64,000 nucleotides of DNA from Prorocentrum cordatum (lineage: Eukaryota; Sar; Dinophyceae; Prorocentrales; Prorocentraceae): NCBI GenBank assembly GCA_963575745.1, contig CAUYUJ010014771.1:219501-283500 (forward strand), written 5' to 3'. The notes under the pieces were generated by a model. That model did no database searches. It was not told the origin of the DNA and worked only from the letters and a program-made list of their open reading frames with translations. The position numbers and the translations under genes were made by a program. Of this stretch, positions 22,781 to 32,820 are shown one piece after another (the first letter of the stretch is position 1; the number at the start of each line of letters is the position of its first letter).

Positions 22781-23300
22781 GAGAGGTAGGAGATGAATGC
22801 GGATGCCCAGATGCGGTTGGAGAAGTGGGGGAGGAGGAGGAAGAGGAGGCAAAATAATGACACGAAGAGAAAGTTCATACGAAGAAAGAGAATACGATCA
22901 ATAATTTTAAAAATAGTAATAAAACGCAGCAGCATGACTAATAATGCTAATAATACAAATGCGAGGATGAGTAGGACGACGCTGTGACAACGACTAGGAC
23001 TCTGAGGAGAAGGATTACAATGGCGGGATGAGAATGGGAGAGGAGGGGGAGCAATGAGGACGCGGAGGCATATGAGGAGGCGGCAGACGACGAGGAGGAG
23101 GACGACGACGACGACCGACGACGAGACGGGCGACCTTTATCTCCTCATATTTTGCTGGGCTTCCAACGCGCTGCGCTGAGAAGGAGGGAAAGGAGGGACA
23201 GAAGGAGGAGGAGGAGGAGGAGGAGGAGGAGGAGAAGGAGGAGCCGCGAAGGAGGAGCCGAGAGAAAGGACGAGGAGATGGGAAGGAGCGGGAGCAGCAT
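22781..23300 (+). repeat. Purine-rich low complexity with (GGA)n and (ACG)n
   Basis: AAGAGGAGG-type sequence, an A/T-rich purine part at 22850-22960, ACGACG at 23100-23125 and a clean GGA run at about 23204-23236. Noncoding in appearance. Confidence 0.75.
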
Positions 23301-23629
23301 GATGAGGAGGACAGCGGGAGTGCGGCTGTCAGAAGAATCCCGCGGCATTGCCAGACCTGGCCAGGTCCATCCTAGGCCCGAACCGGGGTGCACATAGGCC
23401 GTCTTGGCCCATGCCAGGAGGGCGAGGGTCGCATATGCACTTGTGACGGCGCGCGCTGCCAGTTTGCGGGCCGAGGCTGCATTCTTCCCCAGGCCTCGGT
23501 ATCCTTCCCTGTCCAGGGTGTTAGCGCCGAGGTCCGCCGGACTCGGTGCCCGGCAGGCCACCTGCATCCTGGGCTCGAGGTTGCAGCTTGTCGCGCATTG
23601 AGTTTCCCCCTCGTCTCCCCCTTCCTCGC
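23301..23629 (-). other. Coding-looking minus-strand remnant, unrecognised
   Basis: The minus strand reads an alanine-rich frame (RKLAARAVTSAYATLALLAW) across unique sequence, continuing into polyserine/leucine translation of the flanking microsatellites. No start or end is convincing and I do not recognise a family. Confidence 0.2.
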
Positions 23630-23822
23630 CCTCGTCCATCTCCTCCTCGTCCATCTCCTCCTCCTCCTCCTCCTCCTTCTCCCTGCTCCACCCGCCCCTC
23701 TCCCCCCTCCTCCCATCTCCTCCCTCTTCCCATGTCATTATCTTCCTCTCCTCCTCCTCCTCGTCTTTCTCCTCCTCCTCCTCCTTTTCTCCCCCTTCCT
23801 CCCCATTTCCCGTTGTCAGGGT
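23630..23822 (+). repeat. (TCC)n microsatellite
   Basis: TCC/CTC triplets nearly throughout. A 336-codon + frame runs straight through it and is not credible as a gene. Confidence 0.95.
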
Positions 23823-23974
23823 AGTCGCGAGCGGTGTCCCGAGTCATCGGCATCATGGCCTAGCCCGAGCTGCTGTCATAGCTCACAGTGTGGTCAAGGA
23901 CGCAGTCGAGAAAGGTATCAGACCGACTCCACAGCGCTTATCCACACGCTCTCTGTAGGCGCACATGGTGAAGG

Positions 23975-24430
23975 ACAGCCAGGACAGCTTGGGGAGGGTG
24001 CACCACATGAGTTCAAGCGAACGTGGACTGAGCTAAAGAAGGCTATGGCGGGTTTCCCGCCCTGCTGGATACGGGCGTTCCTACATTGGCTGGTGGATGG
24101 CACACGAGCTCGCGGACGCACGCAACCCCTAAGGTCGGCAAGTGCAAGTGCGGTTGCGAAGGCGAGCCCGACGCCATCGTTCACGACCTCAAGAGCAACA
24201 GGCTCATCCACCTCTCATGTATCCCGCGCGCCCACGCCCAGCATATTTCGTTGGTTCGCCAAGGACTTGGTGACCACTACGACGAGGATGGGGAACTCTC
24301 GCTGTCGACGACCGTCCAGCGCCGCATCCTTTGCTATTTCATCCGCTTCGAGGTGCGGAACTTCAGGAGCGACTACAGGTCGTACGACATGCACCTGATT
24401 GCCAGCGTCGCTATTGTCAATCGGATGGCT
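23975..24430 (+). pseudogene. Fragment resembling the C-terminal zinc-knuckle end of a dinoflagellate LINE
   Basis: Two + frames carry coding-like sequence in the order expected of the region after reverse transcriptase in dinoflagellate non-LTR elements. One reads CWIRAFLHWLVDGTRARGR. The other, shifted, reads GKCKCGCEGEPDAIVHDL, then SNRLIHLSC and DYRSYDMHLIASVAIVNRMA. The clustered Cys residues followed by DAIVHDL/HLSC resemble the Cys-His knuckle with a DSLEHYLxC pattern. The frame change and lack of flanking reverse transcriptase suggest a decayed 5'-truncated copy. The assignment is from pattern memory and is only moderate; it could be an unrelated zinc protein. Confidence 0.4.
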
Positions 24431-24523
24431 GTGCGGTGCGGTGCGGAGAAGACCAGCGCCCCAGGTCGTACCCATGCTCCTCCTCCACCTTCCCCTCTTC
24501 CTCCTCCTCATCCTCCTTCTTTT

Positions 24524-24545
24524 TCCGCAACCATGTTGGCTCAAG
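24524..24545 (+). other. Spliced-leader relict
   Basis: TCCGCAACCATGTTGGCTCA plus AG matches the 22-nt dinoflagellate spliced leader at 19 positions without gaps. It ends directly before a coding-looking stretch on the same strand, as expected if a trans-spliced mRNA was reverse transcribed and inserted. A short TTTTGAAG immediately after may be what is left of an older leader. Confidence 0.65.
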
Positions 24546-25109
24546 GTTTTGAAGTTCGCGCTGATCCAATCGGATACCGCTAGTTCACGGCAGTGCCAGG
24601 GCCTTGGGCCCGACCCAGCAGTCTTTTCTCGCACCTTTGTGTCAGCCTGCCCTGGCGTCACGGGCTCCATCGTTACCACGGGGCACCTACGCTTGCTCGC
24701 GTGGGTCGCTCTCTTGCGGCTGCCATGGGGCCCAGACAGTGCCGCGCAGCCCAAGCAGAGGCCTGGTTCTGCAACTGTCGAACACGTTCTGGATCAATCG
24801 CCCAGCCAAGAAGTTTTGTGCAATGTGCAACCTGCCCAAAGGCTCTGCGTTCAAGGGCACGTCTCACCCCAAGGTTCCCGTTCGTCGTGCTGCCTCATTG
24901 GCTACCGCTAAAAAGAAGGTGTTGACCCACCAGTTGGCTCAAGAAGGAGATTGCCGCCATACGTCTCGCTTCCACTGCAGGCACTGGTACTGCCGAGTTT
25001 CCTTGGACCAAGCCTGGGGTCAGTGACAAGCGCAATCGTCTCAAGTCTGCCGGAAGTATGTTGCAAGTGTTTGGGCCTGCTGACCAGGCCGACGCAGCTA
25101 AGTAAGGCA
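24546..25109 (+). pseudogene. Retroposed, frameshifted zinc-finger protein remnant
   Basis: Downstream of the SL relict, one frame reads EAWFCNCRTRSG (about 24765-24800), and the next frame reads INRPAKKFCAMCNLPKGSAF (about 24800-24860). Together these give a W-x-C-x-C..N..C-x2-C layout like a RanBP2-type zinc finger split by a one-base shift. After another frame change a third frame reads EIAAIRLASTAGTGTAEFPW and SAGSMLQVFGPADQADAAK, ending at TAA (25107-25109). Composition is protein-like and differs from the surrounding repeats. The frameshifts argue for a pseudogene. I recognise only the finger-like spacing, not the family. Confidence 0.45.
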
Positions 25110-25399
25110 CGTGCAACATCGGTACGGAAAGACCGGGTTACGATGCCCAACAGCGGTTCTTGATCATTTTGAACAGGACTCGTTGTCCACGCCGCCGCGG
25201 CCTGTATACATTTGAGACAGGAGGCCGCCTGCCCAACAGCGGCCGCTGTTTGTTTTGGACAACATTTGTTGTTAGGCATTGTGCCAATTGTTCCATGCCC
25301 ATTCCGGGCGTCCAAATAAGTGGACGGCTGCGCGGGACCGTCTGCGTGCCGAGTTCCAAGTTTAGAAACCAATCGAGCAGAGCGAGGGTTCCCTCAATG

Positions 25400-26012
25400 G
25401 CCTGCTCAAGAGCGCCAAAGCCAATAAGCCTGTCGCCGCTCAGCGGGCGTATTGGACAAGTGTTTGAACGGAGGCACGCCCTTGAGATGGGTCTTCAGGT
25501 GGCCCTTCGTGGCGTCGTACATGGGCTGCCAGATGCCAGTATTCATCGTCTGAACTTTTTTCCCAGGGGTCAGACACCAGGGCCAACGCTACAGTCGCAA
25601 TTCTGGACGTCTTCTCGCAAGGGTTGCGGCAGCCCAGGGACTGCAGGAAGTGGCACAACAACACCAGGATGTCTTCGCCCCCATCGCACAGCTTCTTCCA
25701 TTGAGAGGCCGTAAGAAAGTTAACGAAAGTCTGGAAATCTTGCTGGGACGAGCCATTCTCACCGCCAAGATCTGTCGAGGAACCCGCCGACATCATGCCG
25801 CTCACTGCGTCCACCAGGGCGTCGTGGTCGGCCTCAGCCCACTTACCTAGGGCTAGCTTTTGCATGATCGCAGGCACGGCGCTGGTCACGGAAGTCGGGT
25901 TCTGCCTGAAGAGTGCCAGCAAACGGTTTTTCTGTGCGCTCGAGTGCTTCATGGGGTTGCTGTTCACCACAGCGACTGAAGCCTCAATCTGGGCCTGCAA
26001 ATCGCCCTGCAT
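25400..26012 (-). pseudogene. Hypothetical dinoflagellate protein, frameshifted
   Basis: From ATG at 26012 the minus strand reads an acidic/helical protein (MQGDLQAQIEASVAVVNSNP, then KHSSAQKNRLLALFRQNPTS, FLTASQWKKLCDGGEDILVL, FLQSLGCRNPCEKTSRIATV). Around 25550-25570 the coding signal moves to another frame, which reads MYDATKGHLKTHLKGVPPF and AERRQAYWLW before a stop near 25400, so a small indel breaks it. The layout (a QWKKL segment, then LGxRxPxE, then a threonine-rich tail) recalls an uncharacterised dinoflagellate family; no function can be assigned. Possible SL relict upstream at 26048-26071. An upstream extension of the open frame to 26141 has no clear reason to be coding. Confidence 0.5.
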
Positions 26013-26047
26013 CGCGGCAGCGGGCCCCGAACAGCTGACAACTACAG

Positions 26048-26071
26048 CTTCAGCTCCAAATGGCGCTCGCG
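26048..26071 (-). other. Possible spliced-leader relict (degenerate)
   Basis: On the minus strand GCGCCATTTGGAGCTGAAG aligns with the leader segment GCCATTTTGGCTCAAG with one deletion, a two-base insertion and one mismatch. It sits ~36 nt before the ATG at 26012, a typical dinoflagellate 5' UTR distance. Because gaps are needed, this is weaker than the relicts at 24524, 53719 and 57975. Confidence 0.3.
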
Positions 26072-26099
26072 GGCGCGATGCCAATGGGGAGACAGGAGA

Positions 26100-26400
26100 G
26101 GAGAAGCGGTTGGGGGACCGCTGGTGTACTTCAGCTCGCAAGCGTTTGGGGGACCAACATGGCCTCCCAGACGAAAAGCGGTTGGAAGACCGCTGGAAAG
26201 CGGTTGGAAGACCGCTGGGGCGAAACGCGGGCTGCCAAATTTATCGGATTTACGCGGCTTGCCCACCGCTTAGGGGAAACGCCAGCTGTGGACTTACTAT
26301 CGAGCTATAAGTCTTATAACTTCCACTATAACATACATAATATATCTCATGTTATCTTATATTAAGATGCCCCTAACAGCCCTATAACACTTAACAGGCG
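26100..26400. repeat. AGCGGTTGGAAGACCGCT hairpin repeats and AT-rich tail
   Basis: AAGCGGTTGGAAGACCGCTG occurs twice in tandem (about 26177-26218), with looser GCGGTTGGGGGACCGCTGG at 26106. Each is an inverted repeat with a TGGAAG-like loop. From 26295 to 26395 the sequence becomes unusually AT-rich with repeated TATAAC/ATAAC strings. Confidence 0.6.
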
Positions 26401-26479
26401 CGAGAAATCTCTAAGGACCCCCAGGGCCCGCCCCGCGCGCGCGAACTAGAAATATTGTTGAGCAGTTACCGGAGATCTT

Positions 26480-28400
26480 AGCACGCCTCTGGCCCGTTGG
26501 GCCGGCGAATTGCGGCGGTCCGTACATCTCGAAGGTGGCGGGTCCGATTACCCTCTTGCAAGATCACGGAGCTTTCGTCGATGCCCATGGTCCTTCGCGG
26601 GGACGACTTCCAACCCAACCAGATTTCAGCAGACACGTGCGACATGATTGTGCAGGACATCGATTTCGAGGTCGAGCTATCTTTGTTCGAACGGCGGACT
26701 GGCTACGGCCGGTTTCCTTCGGCGACCAGCTCTCTCACAGCTAGAAAATGATCATCCAGTGCCCAGTGGTGATGCTGCTGGCGGGCCTATTCAGGCCCAT
26801 CTGGATTACGATGCTGGTGCAGGCAAACTTGTTGGTAGTGCTGGTCGGGGTCCAACTTCTGCAGTGGTCGCGTCTTGGCCCACCGCTGCCCGCATTGGCG
26901 TTGATAGTATGTTCGACGAAGCAGGTGGGCTAACACCTGATGCTCAAACTCTTGTCGGTCTGCCTGGGGGAGTTCAGACCGACTCGATCTGGTGCACGCG
27001 GTGCCTCTGCTGGAACTTGCCCTCGCGTTCAAGCTCACGATGGTGCTCCGCTCTGTGGTGCCCAACCTGCTCTCAAAACTTCGTGTGGGGCCCATAGCAG
27101 TGTTAGGGCGGATGTGCACGGTGCTCGTGCGGACCCACTTGGGCGTGATGATGTTCCCCCAGTGCTTGTCGGGTTCGTGTAGTCCACTCTGTGCATGCGC
27201 AGCGGAAATAGACGACTCCGAGGCCCACCCGATCAATGGCATGTCGGTGGGGCAACACAAGATGAGGGCGACCGTGTCGGCCCCAGTGGTTGCCCCCTCG
27301 TCGTTCGGGCGCTTCGCTTGGCATCCAAGAGTTCAGTCCTCCCGTCTGTGTACGAGTTCCGCGAGCGCCTTGGCTCGGTCTTGGTCATTGGTCCCCCTCG
27401 TTCGCGACTCGTGAAAAGAGGCGGTCGACCTCTACGCATGGTGTTCACCCGCTTGCGCGACCCGGCGCTCGTCCCGCAGCTGATCTGAATTTACATCTTG
27501 GTGAATTATAGCAAGGTGCAGGCCTACCTGATGGTCTTTTTCCTCGTGCAGGTGAGTTTGGTGAGCTACACATTGATGCTGGGCAGCACTATGGGCTGCA
27601 TGATTTTCAGCATCATGGCCCACAGGTGACTGAAGCACGGACTGCCGAAGGTGAAGAACAGAGTGGATTGAGCTTCTGGGTGATCACGTTCTATTTGGTT
27701 CGGTGGAAGGACACCAGGGTGATACACGACACGGCGCAGTACAATATTCCGTTCAACCTGACACGGTCCAGCGCGCTCTACCGCATGCGCGCTTGCATGT
27801 GCCACTGCACGATGATCCGTTCCCTGCCGGAATGCAAAAGGGTGCAGCTGCCGGTGGGTTTGCGGGGGTCGGCCTGGACTTCAGGGCGGGGATCTACAGT
27901 TTGATGCAACATAGATTGCCGAAGGTGAAGGAAAGAGCGCTGTACAGCATGGTGGGCCACTGTATGATCTGGTTCAGCCTGGTTCGGTGGAAGGGCCTGA
28001 TGTCCGGTCCGACACGGCGCAGTACCCAATGTGGTAACACATGATGCAACACACCGCGCTCTAATCGCATGACCCCTCTTTTGTGCCACTACACGATGGT
28101 CTACCTTATCATGAGATGTAGAGAGGTACAGCTGGTGATGGGCTCGCGGGTGAAGCTCGTCCTTGGCGCCGTGGCATACACCGCAAACGACCTGTTCAAG
28201 AGCCACCCTCTGGAGTCTTCCCTGGTGTGTAGCAGGAGACGGCCCTGGCATTGCGACGTGCCGAACGGCGTCTCCAGACAATTGGTCGCGACGCTGTTGC
28301 TTCGTCTGTCTCGCAACTGTTTCATACAAGTCCCACGCACCGCTGGTCTACAACGTTGGAGGCTACAGGCGAATTAGTCGACTGCTTCCCGAGCACAACC
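26480..28400 (+). other. Unrecognised region with a 283-bp internal duplication
   Basis: Several + frames look protein-like in alternation, but none is long or recognisable. A diverged tandem duplication is visible: GGTTCGGTGGAAGGACACC at about 27699 recurs as GGTTCGGTGGAAGGGCCTG at 27982, with CGACACGGCGCAGTAC/CGACACGGCGCAGTAC and CCGCGCTCTA-type matches following. I interpret it as a decayed gene or element of unknown family. Confidence 0.3.
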
Positions 28401-28442
28401 AGGCCCATCATCAATGCAAGGCTGGCCGCTGAATACTGCTGC

Positions 28443-28652
28443 TCAACATCCTGTGACGAAGTGTGCCCTGGCACGAAAGCGATCCTTAAGCAGGCTGTTC
28501 TTCTCCAGCATAACTGTTGTTTGGTCGCGGACTTCTTGGAGGTCTCGTTTCATCAGTCCTTCACTGGCTTCGTCACGGAGCCGCTCGCGAGCTCTGCGCG
28601 CCCGCCAACTCTGACAGCCTGGCGTTCTTCGACACTGTTTCCATGGGCGTCG
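28443..28652 (-). pseudogene. Possible coiled-coil coding remnant
   Basis: A minus-strand frame without stops from about 28652 to 28443 reads RARERLRDEASEGLMKRDLQ, EVRDQTTVMLEKNSLLKDRF, ending at TGA. The heptad-like spacing of Leu/Val/Met suggests a coiled coil. There is no clear start, so it could equally be a chance frame or an exon. Confidence 0.25.
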
Positions 28653-28939
28653 GCTTTAGTGACGTTCTTGACGACAGCAGGTAGCAGGTCGCGCCTCTCG
28701 ACGTGCCCCTGAGATGCCTCGCCAACCGCGGGGTCTAGAGCGATCGAGGACCGGGGATCCCTCTTGAGGTGCGGGCTCCGCCTCTTCCTCTTCTGCATCC
28801 CGCGCTCCCCGAGCCCCCCACTCTGTTCTGCGCTTGTCTCCTTCTCCGCCCACTCATCCTCCCCTTCCACTCCTGCCTCCTCCTTCGTCCTCTCATCCGC
28901 TCTCGCACCTCCCCTCGCCGCCCCTTTCCTCTCCCCGCA

Positions 28940-29125
28940 CACGCGGTGTTTCGATTTCTTCGAGACACGAGCCCGCAACCTCTCGACCATTTCCACAGGG
29001 CCCTTTTTTCATGCCGAGCACTTTTCTGACGGCCCCGAGGTTCGGCACGGGACCGATACCCAGGAAGCAGACATCAAAATGCCGTTTCGATTTTTTCTTG
29101 ACGCCGGATGTCAGGCTCTCCCTTT
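28940..29125 (+). repeat. Dispersed repeat family B, + copy (long form)
   Basis: Begins GGTGTTTCGATTTCTTCGAG, then CCTCTCGACCATTTCCAC, ATGCCGAGCACTTTTCTGAC, GGCCCCGAGGTTCGGCACGG, and ends GCCGTTTCGATTTTTTC..ACGCCGGATGTC. The GTTTCGATT..GGATGTC motif at both ends suggests the family was once tandem. Confidence 0.7.
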
Positions 29126-29454
29126 CCCTCGCCCCCCCGCCTCCTGACTTTACCTGTCCTGGCCAGGCCAGTGGCCGCCCGCTGGCCCCCAGGCTGGGCG
29201 CGTGGGGGCGCCTGCCGGCACGCGCCCCCCGCGCGGCCAGGAGCGGCTCCTGGCCGGCATCTCTTCCAGCCCGGCAGAGGCCTGTTGGAGGGGGTGGAGG
29301 GGAAGGAGCTGGTGGTGCAGAATCGAAGGGCGAGGGCGAGGAGCCTGAGGGGGGAAGGGGGGGGATGAGAGGGAGGAGAAGGAGGAGGAGGAGGAGGAGG
29401 AGGAGACCAGACTCTTTCGAGTCAAAGCAACTCGCGAAGGATGGTGTTTCTATT
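29126..29454. other. GC-rich spacer with (GGA)n at 29370-29404
   Basis: Repeated GCGCGCCCC/GGCCAGG strings and a short GGA microsatellite. No gene recognised. Confidence 0.45.
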
Positions 29455-29590
29455 CCCAGCGCTTGTGGCCCTTACTGGGCTTCGGGATCGTAATTCAGGA
29501 TGTGACGCCGGTCCTGAGGAACGGGTCGAGACTTTTCGGGGCCGACGTTATGACAAAATCATGCAAACTCATGACGTTGGGGGTCTTGGA
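29455..29590 (-). repeat. Dispersed repeat family B, - copy
   Basis: The reverse complement reads CATGATTTTGTCATAACGTC, GGCCCCGAAAAGTCTCGACC, ACATCCTGAATTACGATCCC and GAAGCCCAGTAAGGGCC, matching the upstream and core blocks of the copies at 1918 and 33247. Confidence 0.65.
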
Positions 29591-29605
29591 AGGGAGAAGC
29601 CCACG

Positions 29606-29669
29606 GGGGTAGGGGGAGGAGGAAGAGGAGGAGGAGGAGGAGGAGGAGGAGGAGGAGGAGGAGGAAGAG
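29606..29669 (+). repeat. (GGA)n microsatellite
   Basis: A clean GGA run between a family B copy and the IQ-motif reading frame. Confidence 0.95.
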
Positions 29670-29689
29670 GTAACGGGCAAGGTGAAAGG

Positions 29690-30322
29690 TCGGCGAGGCG
29701 AGCGCTGGGACGTAGCGCAGGCGCTCGCCGAACGCTCGGCTGCGCGCTGGGCCGCTGAGATGGCCGATCGGCGCGAGGCCGAGTGTCGCGCAGCAGCAGC
29801 GGGCGCCCTGCAACGCTGCGCGCGCGGCCGGCTGGGCCGGCGCGAGGCCGCGGCAGTGCGGTCGGCCCGCGATGCGGCGGATGCTGGACGCGCTGGGACG
29901 AATGAGGGGCACCTGCTGGCCGCGGAGGCCTTGCCTGTAAAAACGGGGAAGAGTTGCAAGGATCAGGTGAGGGAGGAGGACACGACGGCAGTCGACGCCC
30001 TGCTTGACGACGCGATGCGCCTGGCCGCGCGCGAGGCCGACGAGCTGGCACGTGCGCGGCGGACACCCTCGTGGGAGAGGTGTGCGTTGCGGTCGTCCCG
30101 TTCGTCGCTGCTGGCACGGCGGAGTTCGGCACGGAGGATGCTTTGAAGTCTGCGCTTTGCAGGCTCGAGGCGGCGGCCCACGTGGCGATGGGCGGTCTGG
30201 ACAGCCCCATGAAGGTTGCCTCGGCCTGTGTGGGCGATTGGGTGGTGCGGTTCCTGACGGGCGATTGGGTGACGGTCGCCTGGCGGGTCGAGGACAGGCT
30301 CGGCGGCAAGGACGCCGGCTGA
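29690..30322 (+). CDS. Candidate protein with an IQ motif; frame shift or intron near 30060
   Basis: A + frame from about 29690, with ATG at 29760, reads MADRREAECRAAAAGALQRC and then an exact IQ motif, LQRCARGRLGR (about 29808-29840), which fits [IL]QxxxRGxxxR, the calmodulin-binding consensus. It continues DDAMRLAAREADELARARRT, an alpha-helical acidic/basic segment. Near 30060 the protein-like signal moves to another frame (VCVAVVPFVAAGTAEFGTED, then SACVGDWVVRFLTGDWVTVA), ending at TGA 30320-30322. An intron, a sequencing error or a pseudogene would all explain the switch. GC codon bias alone can keep such frames open, so confidence is moderate. IQ-motif proteins are common in dinoflagellates; the partner is unknown. 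Confidence 0.4.
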
Positions 30323-30325
30323 GCG

Positions 30326-30927
30326 TGGGAGGGGCGAAGAGGGGGGAACGGTAGGGGTCTCACCGCTTTGCGAGCAGGGCCGCCGTCCCCCCCCTCTCCC
30401 GCGCTCCATGCTCTTCGGCTTCGTTGTCGACGCCGGTGGCATCGGCGGTGGCGGGTGTCGGCTGGCGGCGGCGTGTCGCGGGAGGCATGTCGGAGGGCGG
30501 CGGCATCGCGGTGGCGGATGTCGGCGATCGGCGGGGCACACAGAGGTGTGCGTCGTCGTCCTGGTGGCGGCGGAAGTGGCCCCCGACCAAAGGGGAGAGC
30601 GCCACCCATCCAGGACGACCGAAGGTGGCGCTCAGACGAGTGCCCCCTTACGCATCGGGAAGAGGAGGAGAAGGAGGGGAGGTCGGCAGCCCCCACTGTG
30701 GCCCTCGTCCATGGAGAGGACATGGCCGCAGGCGGAAACCAGTACGAACCGCAGGCGGTCTTCAGATCCCGCGCCCGCGTAGCCCAGGGGGGGGGTGTGT
30801 TGGGCGTCGCGGCGAAAGATGCCGTGACTGTTTCAAGCGCGCAAAGCAAAGCAAAGGGAGTCCCGAGGAAGGCGCACACCTCCGCCGCCGGTGGCCCGGA
30901 ATCGGCCGATACAGAACGACCCTGCGC
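30326..30927. other. GC-rich sequence without a recognised gene
   Basis: GGCGG and TGGCGG runs keep many frames open on both strands, including a very long minus frame that also spans the IQ region. Composition is arginine/proline-rich without domains. Confidence 0.45.
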
Positions 30928-31030
30928 GGTCGGAAAGCCGCGACCGTTCAAGGTCGAACGATACAGCGCGGTGTCACAGACCAACGCTGACGTCGTCACG
31001 ACACGAACCTGCCTTTGGGGCTAGTTCCGG
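30928..31030 (+). repeat. Dispersed repeat family D, copy 1
   Basis: GAAAGCCGCGACCGTTCAAG, GTCGAACGATAC, GCGGTGTCACAGACCAACGC and TCGTCACGACACGAA occur in this order, as in 42772-42880 and, more diverged, 37400-37550. Confidence 0.7.
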
Positions 31031-31663
31031 ATCGCCACACCCGCTTCCTACTCGCGCGCGATACTCGTCAGAAACTTTGTGGACGACCGCCTCCTCCTTG
31101 AAGGGCTCCTCCACGGACCAAAGCTCGGCATCGCTCGGACCATCGAGAACCGTCCTGGATCATCTCGCGAATGTGTTTCTCGTCGCAGCGCGGCAGATGC
31201 AGTCCGCACGCGCGTGCGAGCGAAACGGGGCGCGGAGTCGCGAGTTAGCCCGCATGCAAGAGGGCGGGAAGGAGGAGAGGAGGCGGCCGCAAGGGGGGGA
31301 AGGGCGAGGGGGCGCACTCACGCAGCGAGGCCGCGGGTGTGTGTGTGTGGGTGCGGCATAGCTGATGGGGGCTAACCTGACAGCAGCTGCGGGTCGGCGT
31401 CGCAGTGCACCCAGGGAGGGGGGCCAACTGCCACAATTCGGCCGAGGCCCAGCAAGTCGGAGAGTGGGAACGGCTGGCGACTGGAAGACCAGGTTGCCTG
31501 CGGGGGGTAGAGGCAGCGGCGCGGGGACGGCAGCGGCAGGAGGTGCGCCAGCACTGCAGCGACTACGGGGGGGCCCAAGGCGGTGGGCGGGGCGGCGGCC
31601 CCGAGGCAGGGGCGGGCCGGCAGGGCACCCGTCTCAGGGACGAAAACGAAAACGAGAAATAAT
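31031..31663. other. No gene recognised
   Basis: GC-rich unique sequence with a short GT run near 31340. No recognisable domain. Confidence 0.4.
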
Positions 31664-32052
31664 CACGAAACCGAAATGTGCACGGGGAGTGGACGTTTGA
31701 TTGATGGCGAGATTGAAGCTTCGAGGCCTGATGCACCGCGTCGTCATGGCCACCTCAGGATCCGGCTCGGCCAGGGGAAGCTGCTTCTCCCGCGCCTCCA
31801 GGGCCCTGCGGCATTGACAGCAAGAGGCAGTGACCTCCTCTAGGACCTTGTCGGCCGCGCAGGCCGAGGATGCTGAACCACCAGCGGTCAACCGTATTTA
31901 GTCTGGGAATCGCTCGGAGTGTGCGTTGTTTCTATGCAAGGACCATCGCGGAGCATCTTGGCTCATACTGCAGAAAAAAACACGCACGAAACCAGCACAC
32001 ATGCACGGGGAATGGACGTCCGAACGATGGCAGTAGTCAGAATGAGGGGTCC
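31664..32052 (+). repeat. Diverged direct repeat, ~319 bp apart
   Basis: CACGAAACC followed by TGCACGGGGAGTGGACGT at 31664 recurs as CACGAAACC..TGCACGGGGAATGGACGT at 31988. The segment between them contains no recognised gene. Confidence 0.55.
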
Positions 32053-32275
32053 GAAGGGTCTTACACTCTCCCTGAGTGCGTGCTTAGAGTGGGTTTCCGC
32101 GGTGAGGATTCGTGTTGTTGGTTGTTTGCTGGTTGTTGCTGCTTGTTGCTGCTTGTTGCTGTTTGTTGTTGATCGTTGTTGTTGTCGTTGTTCTCGCCCG
32201 CGACCCGCCCGTGACACACAGCTCTTTGACTAAATTCCTGCGCCTGAGGCGATCTCTTTGTGTAGTGTGTGCAAC
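32053..32275 (+). repeat. Dispersed repeat family E, copy 1
   Basis: GTGGGTTTCCGCGGTGAGGA, then TTGTTGCTG-type repeats, TCGCCCGCGACCCGCCCG, CACAGCTCTTTGAC and CTGCGCCTGAGGC match 34240-34442 in order. Confidence 0.7.
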
Positions 32276-32373
32276 ATCGGCGGCGCTTACGGAGCCTCGC
32301 AGACTGCCGACGACCCCGCCGCGCCCTCGCTCTTATCCACAAACTCGTGGGCTATGGTATCACGTACTCATTT

Positions 32374-32682
32374 CTAGTCTTTCCCATCCCGCGGGAAGGG
32401 ACCCGCGAGGCCTGCGTGGTTGAGGCGGCAACGCTCGAACTTGCCGTTGATGGCCTTGAAGACATATTCCAAGGCCGAGCCGTCGTCAGCGAGCTCACTT
32501 ACCTCGGTATGGCGACGCCATGCCCTGACCTTCCAGGAGCACTCCTTGTACCAAGCTGCCCGCGCCTTGCCCTCCTCCGCCGTGGGTTTCTTCATCTTCA
32601 TCTTGGCCTTGCGCTGGGGCCACCAGTCGAGTAGGAAATCGAGTACATGACTTGTGTATCCCAACTTTTTCCGTCGAGTCAT
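32374..32682 (-). CDS. Hypothetical protein, possible 3' exon
   Basis: From ATG at 32682 to TGA the minus strand encodes 102 residues of balanced, protein-like composition: MTRRKKLGYTSHVLDFLLDW, then a Lys-rich stretch, WYKECSWKVRAWRRHTEVSE and ALEYVFKAINGKFERCRL. There are no repeats inside it, and the opposite strand lacks a comparable frame. The frame at 32821-33105 lies upstream on the same strand, 138 bp away, and may be an earlier exon. I do not recognise the family; a nucleic-acid-binding role could be guessed from the basic and aromatic residues but is not supported. Confidence 0.45.
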   Translation of the reverse strand: MTRRKKLGYTSHVLDFLLDWWPQRKAKMKMKKPTAEEGKARAAWYKECSWKVRAWRRHTEVSELADDGSALEYVFKAINGKFERCRLNHAGLAGPFPRDGKD

Positions 32683-32820
32683 GCGTAGAGTCTTCGTAGA
32701 TCTACGAATTCTATAAGTCTGTTTGCAGATTCGACGACAAAGTCAATGTGGGAATACATCAACTCTGTAGTCGATCTCCTACTCGTGCAAGGCATCCTCC
32801 GAGCTGGCCTTCGACATCGA

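Noticed and set aside
23388-24398. 336-codon + frame
   Set aside because: It runs through a TCC microsatellite as poly-Leu/Pro and uses a different frame from the zinc-knuckle-like sequence it overlaps.
29569-30999. 476-codon minus frame
   Set aside because: Proline/arginine/serine-rich translation of GC-rich DNA running through a GGA microsatellite and opposite the IQ-motif frame; no domain recognised.
31953-31970. AGCATCTTGGCTCAT as an SL relict
   Set aside because: Needs a deletion plus two mismatches, lacks CCGTAG, and has no coding-looking sequence directly after it.
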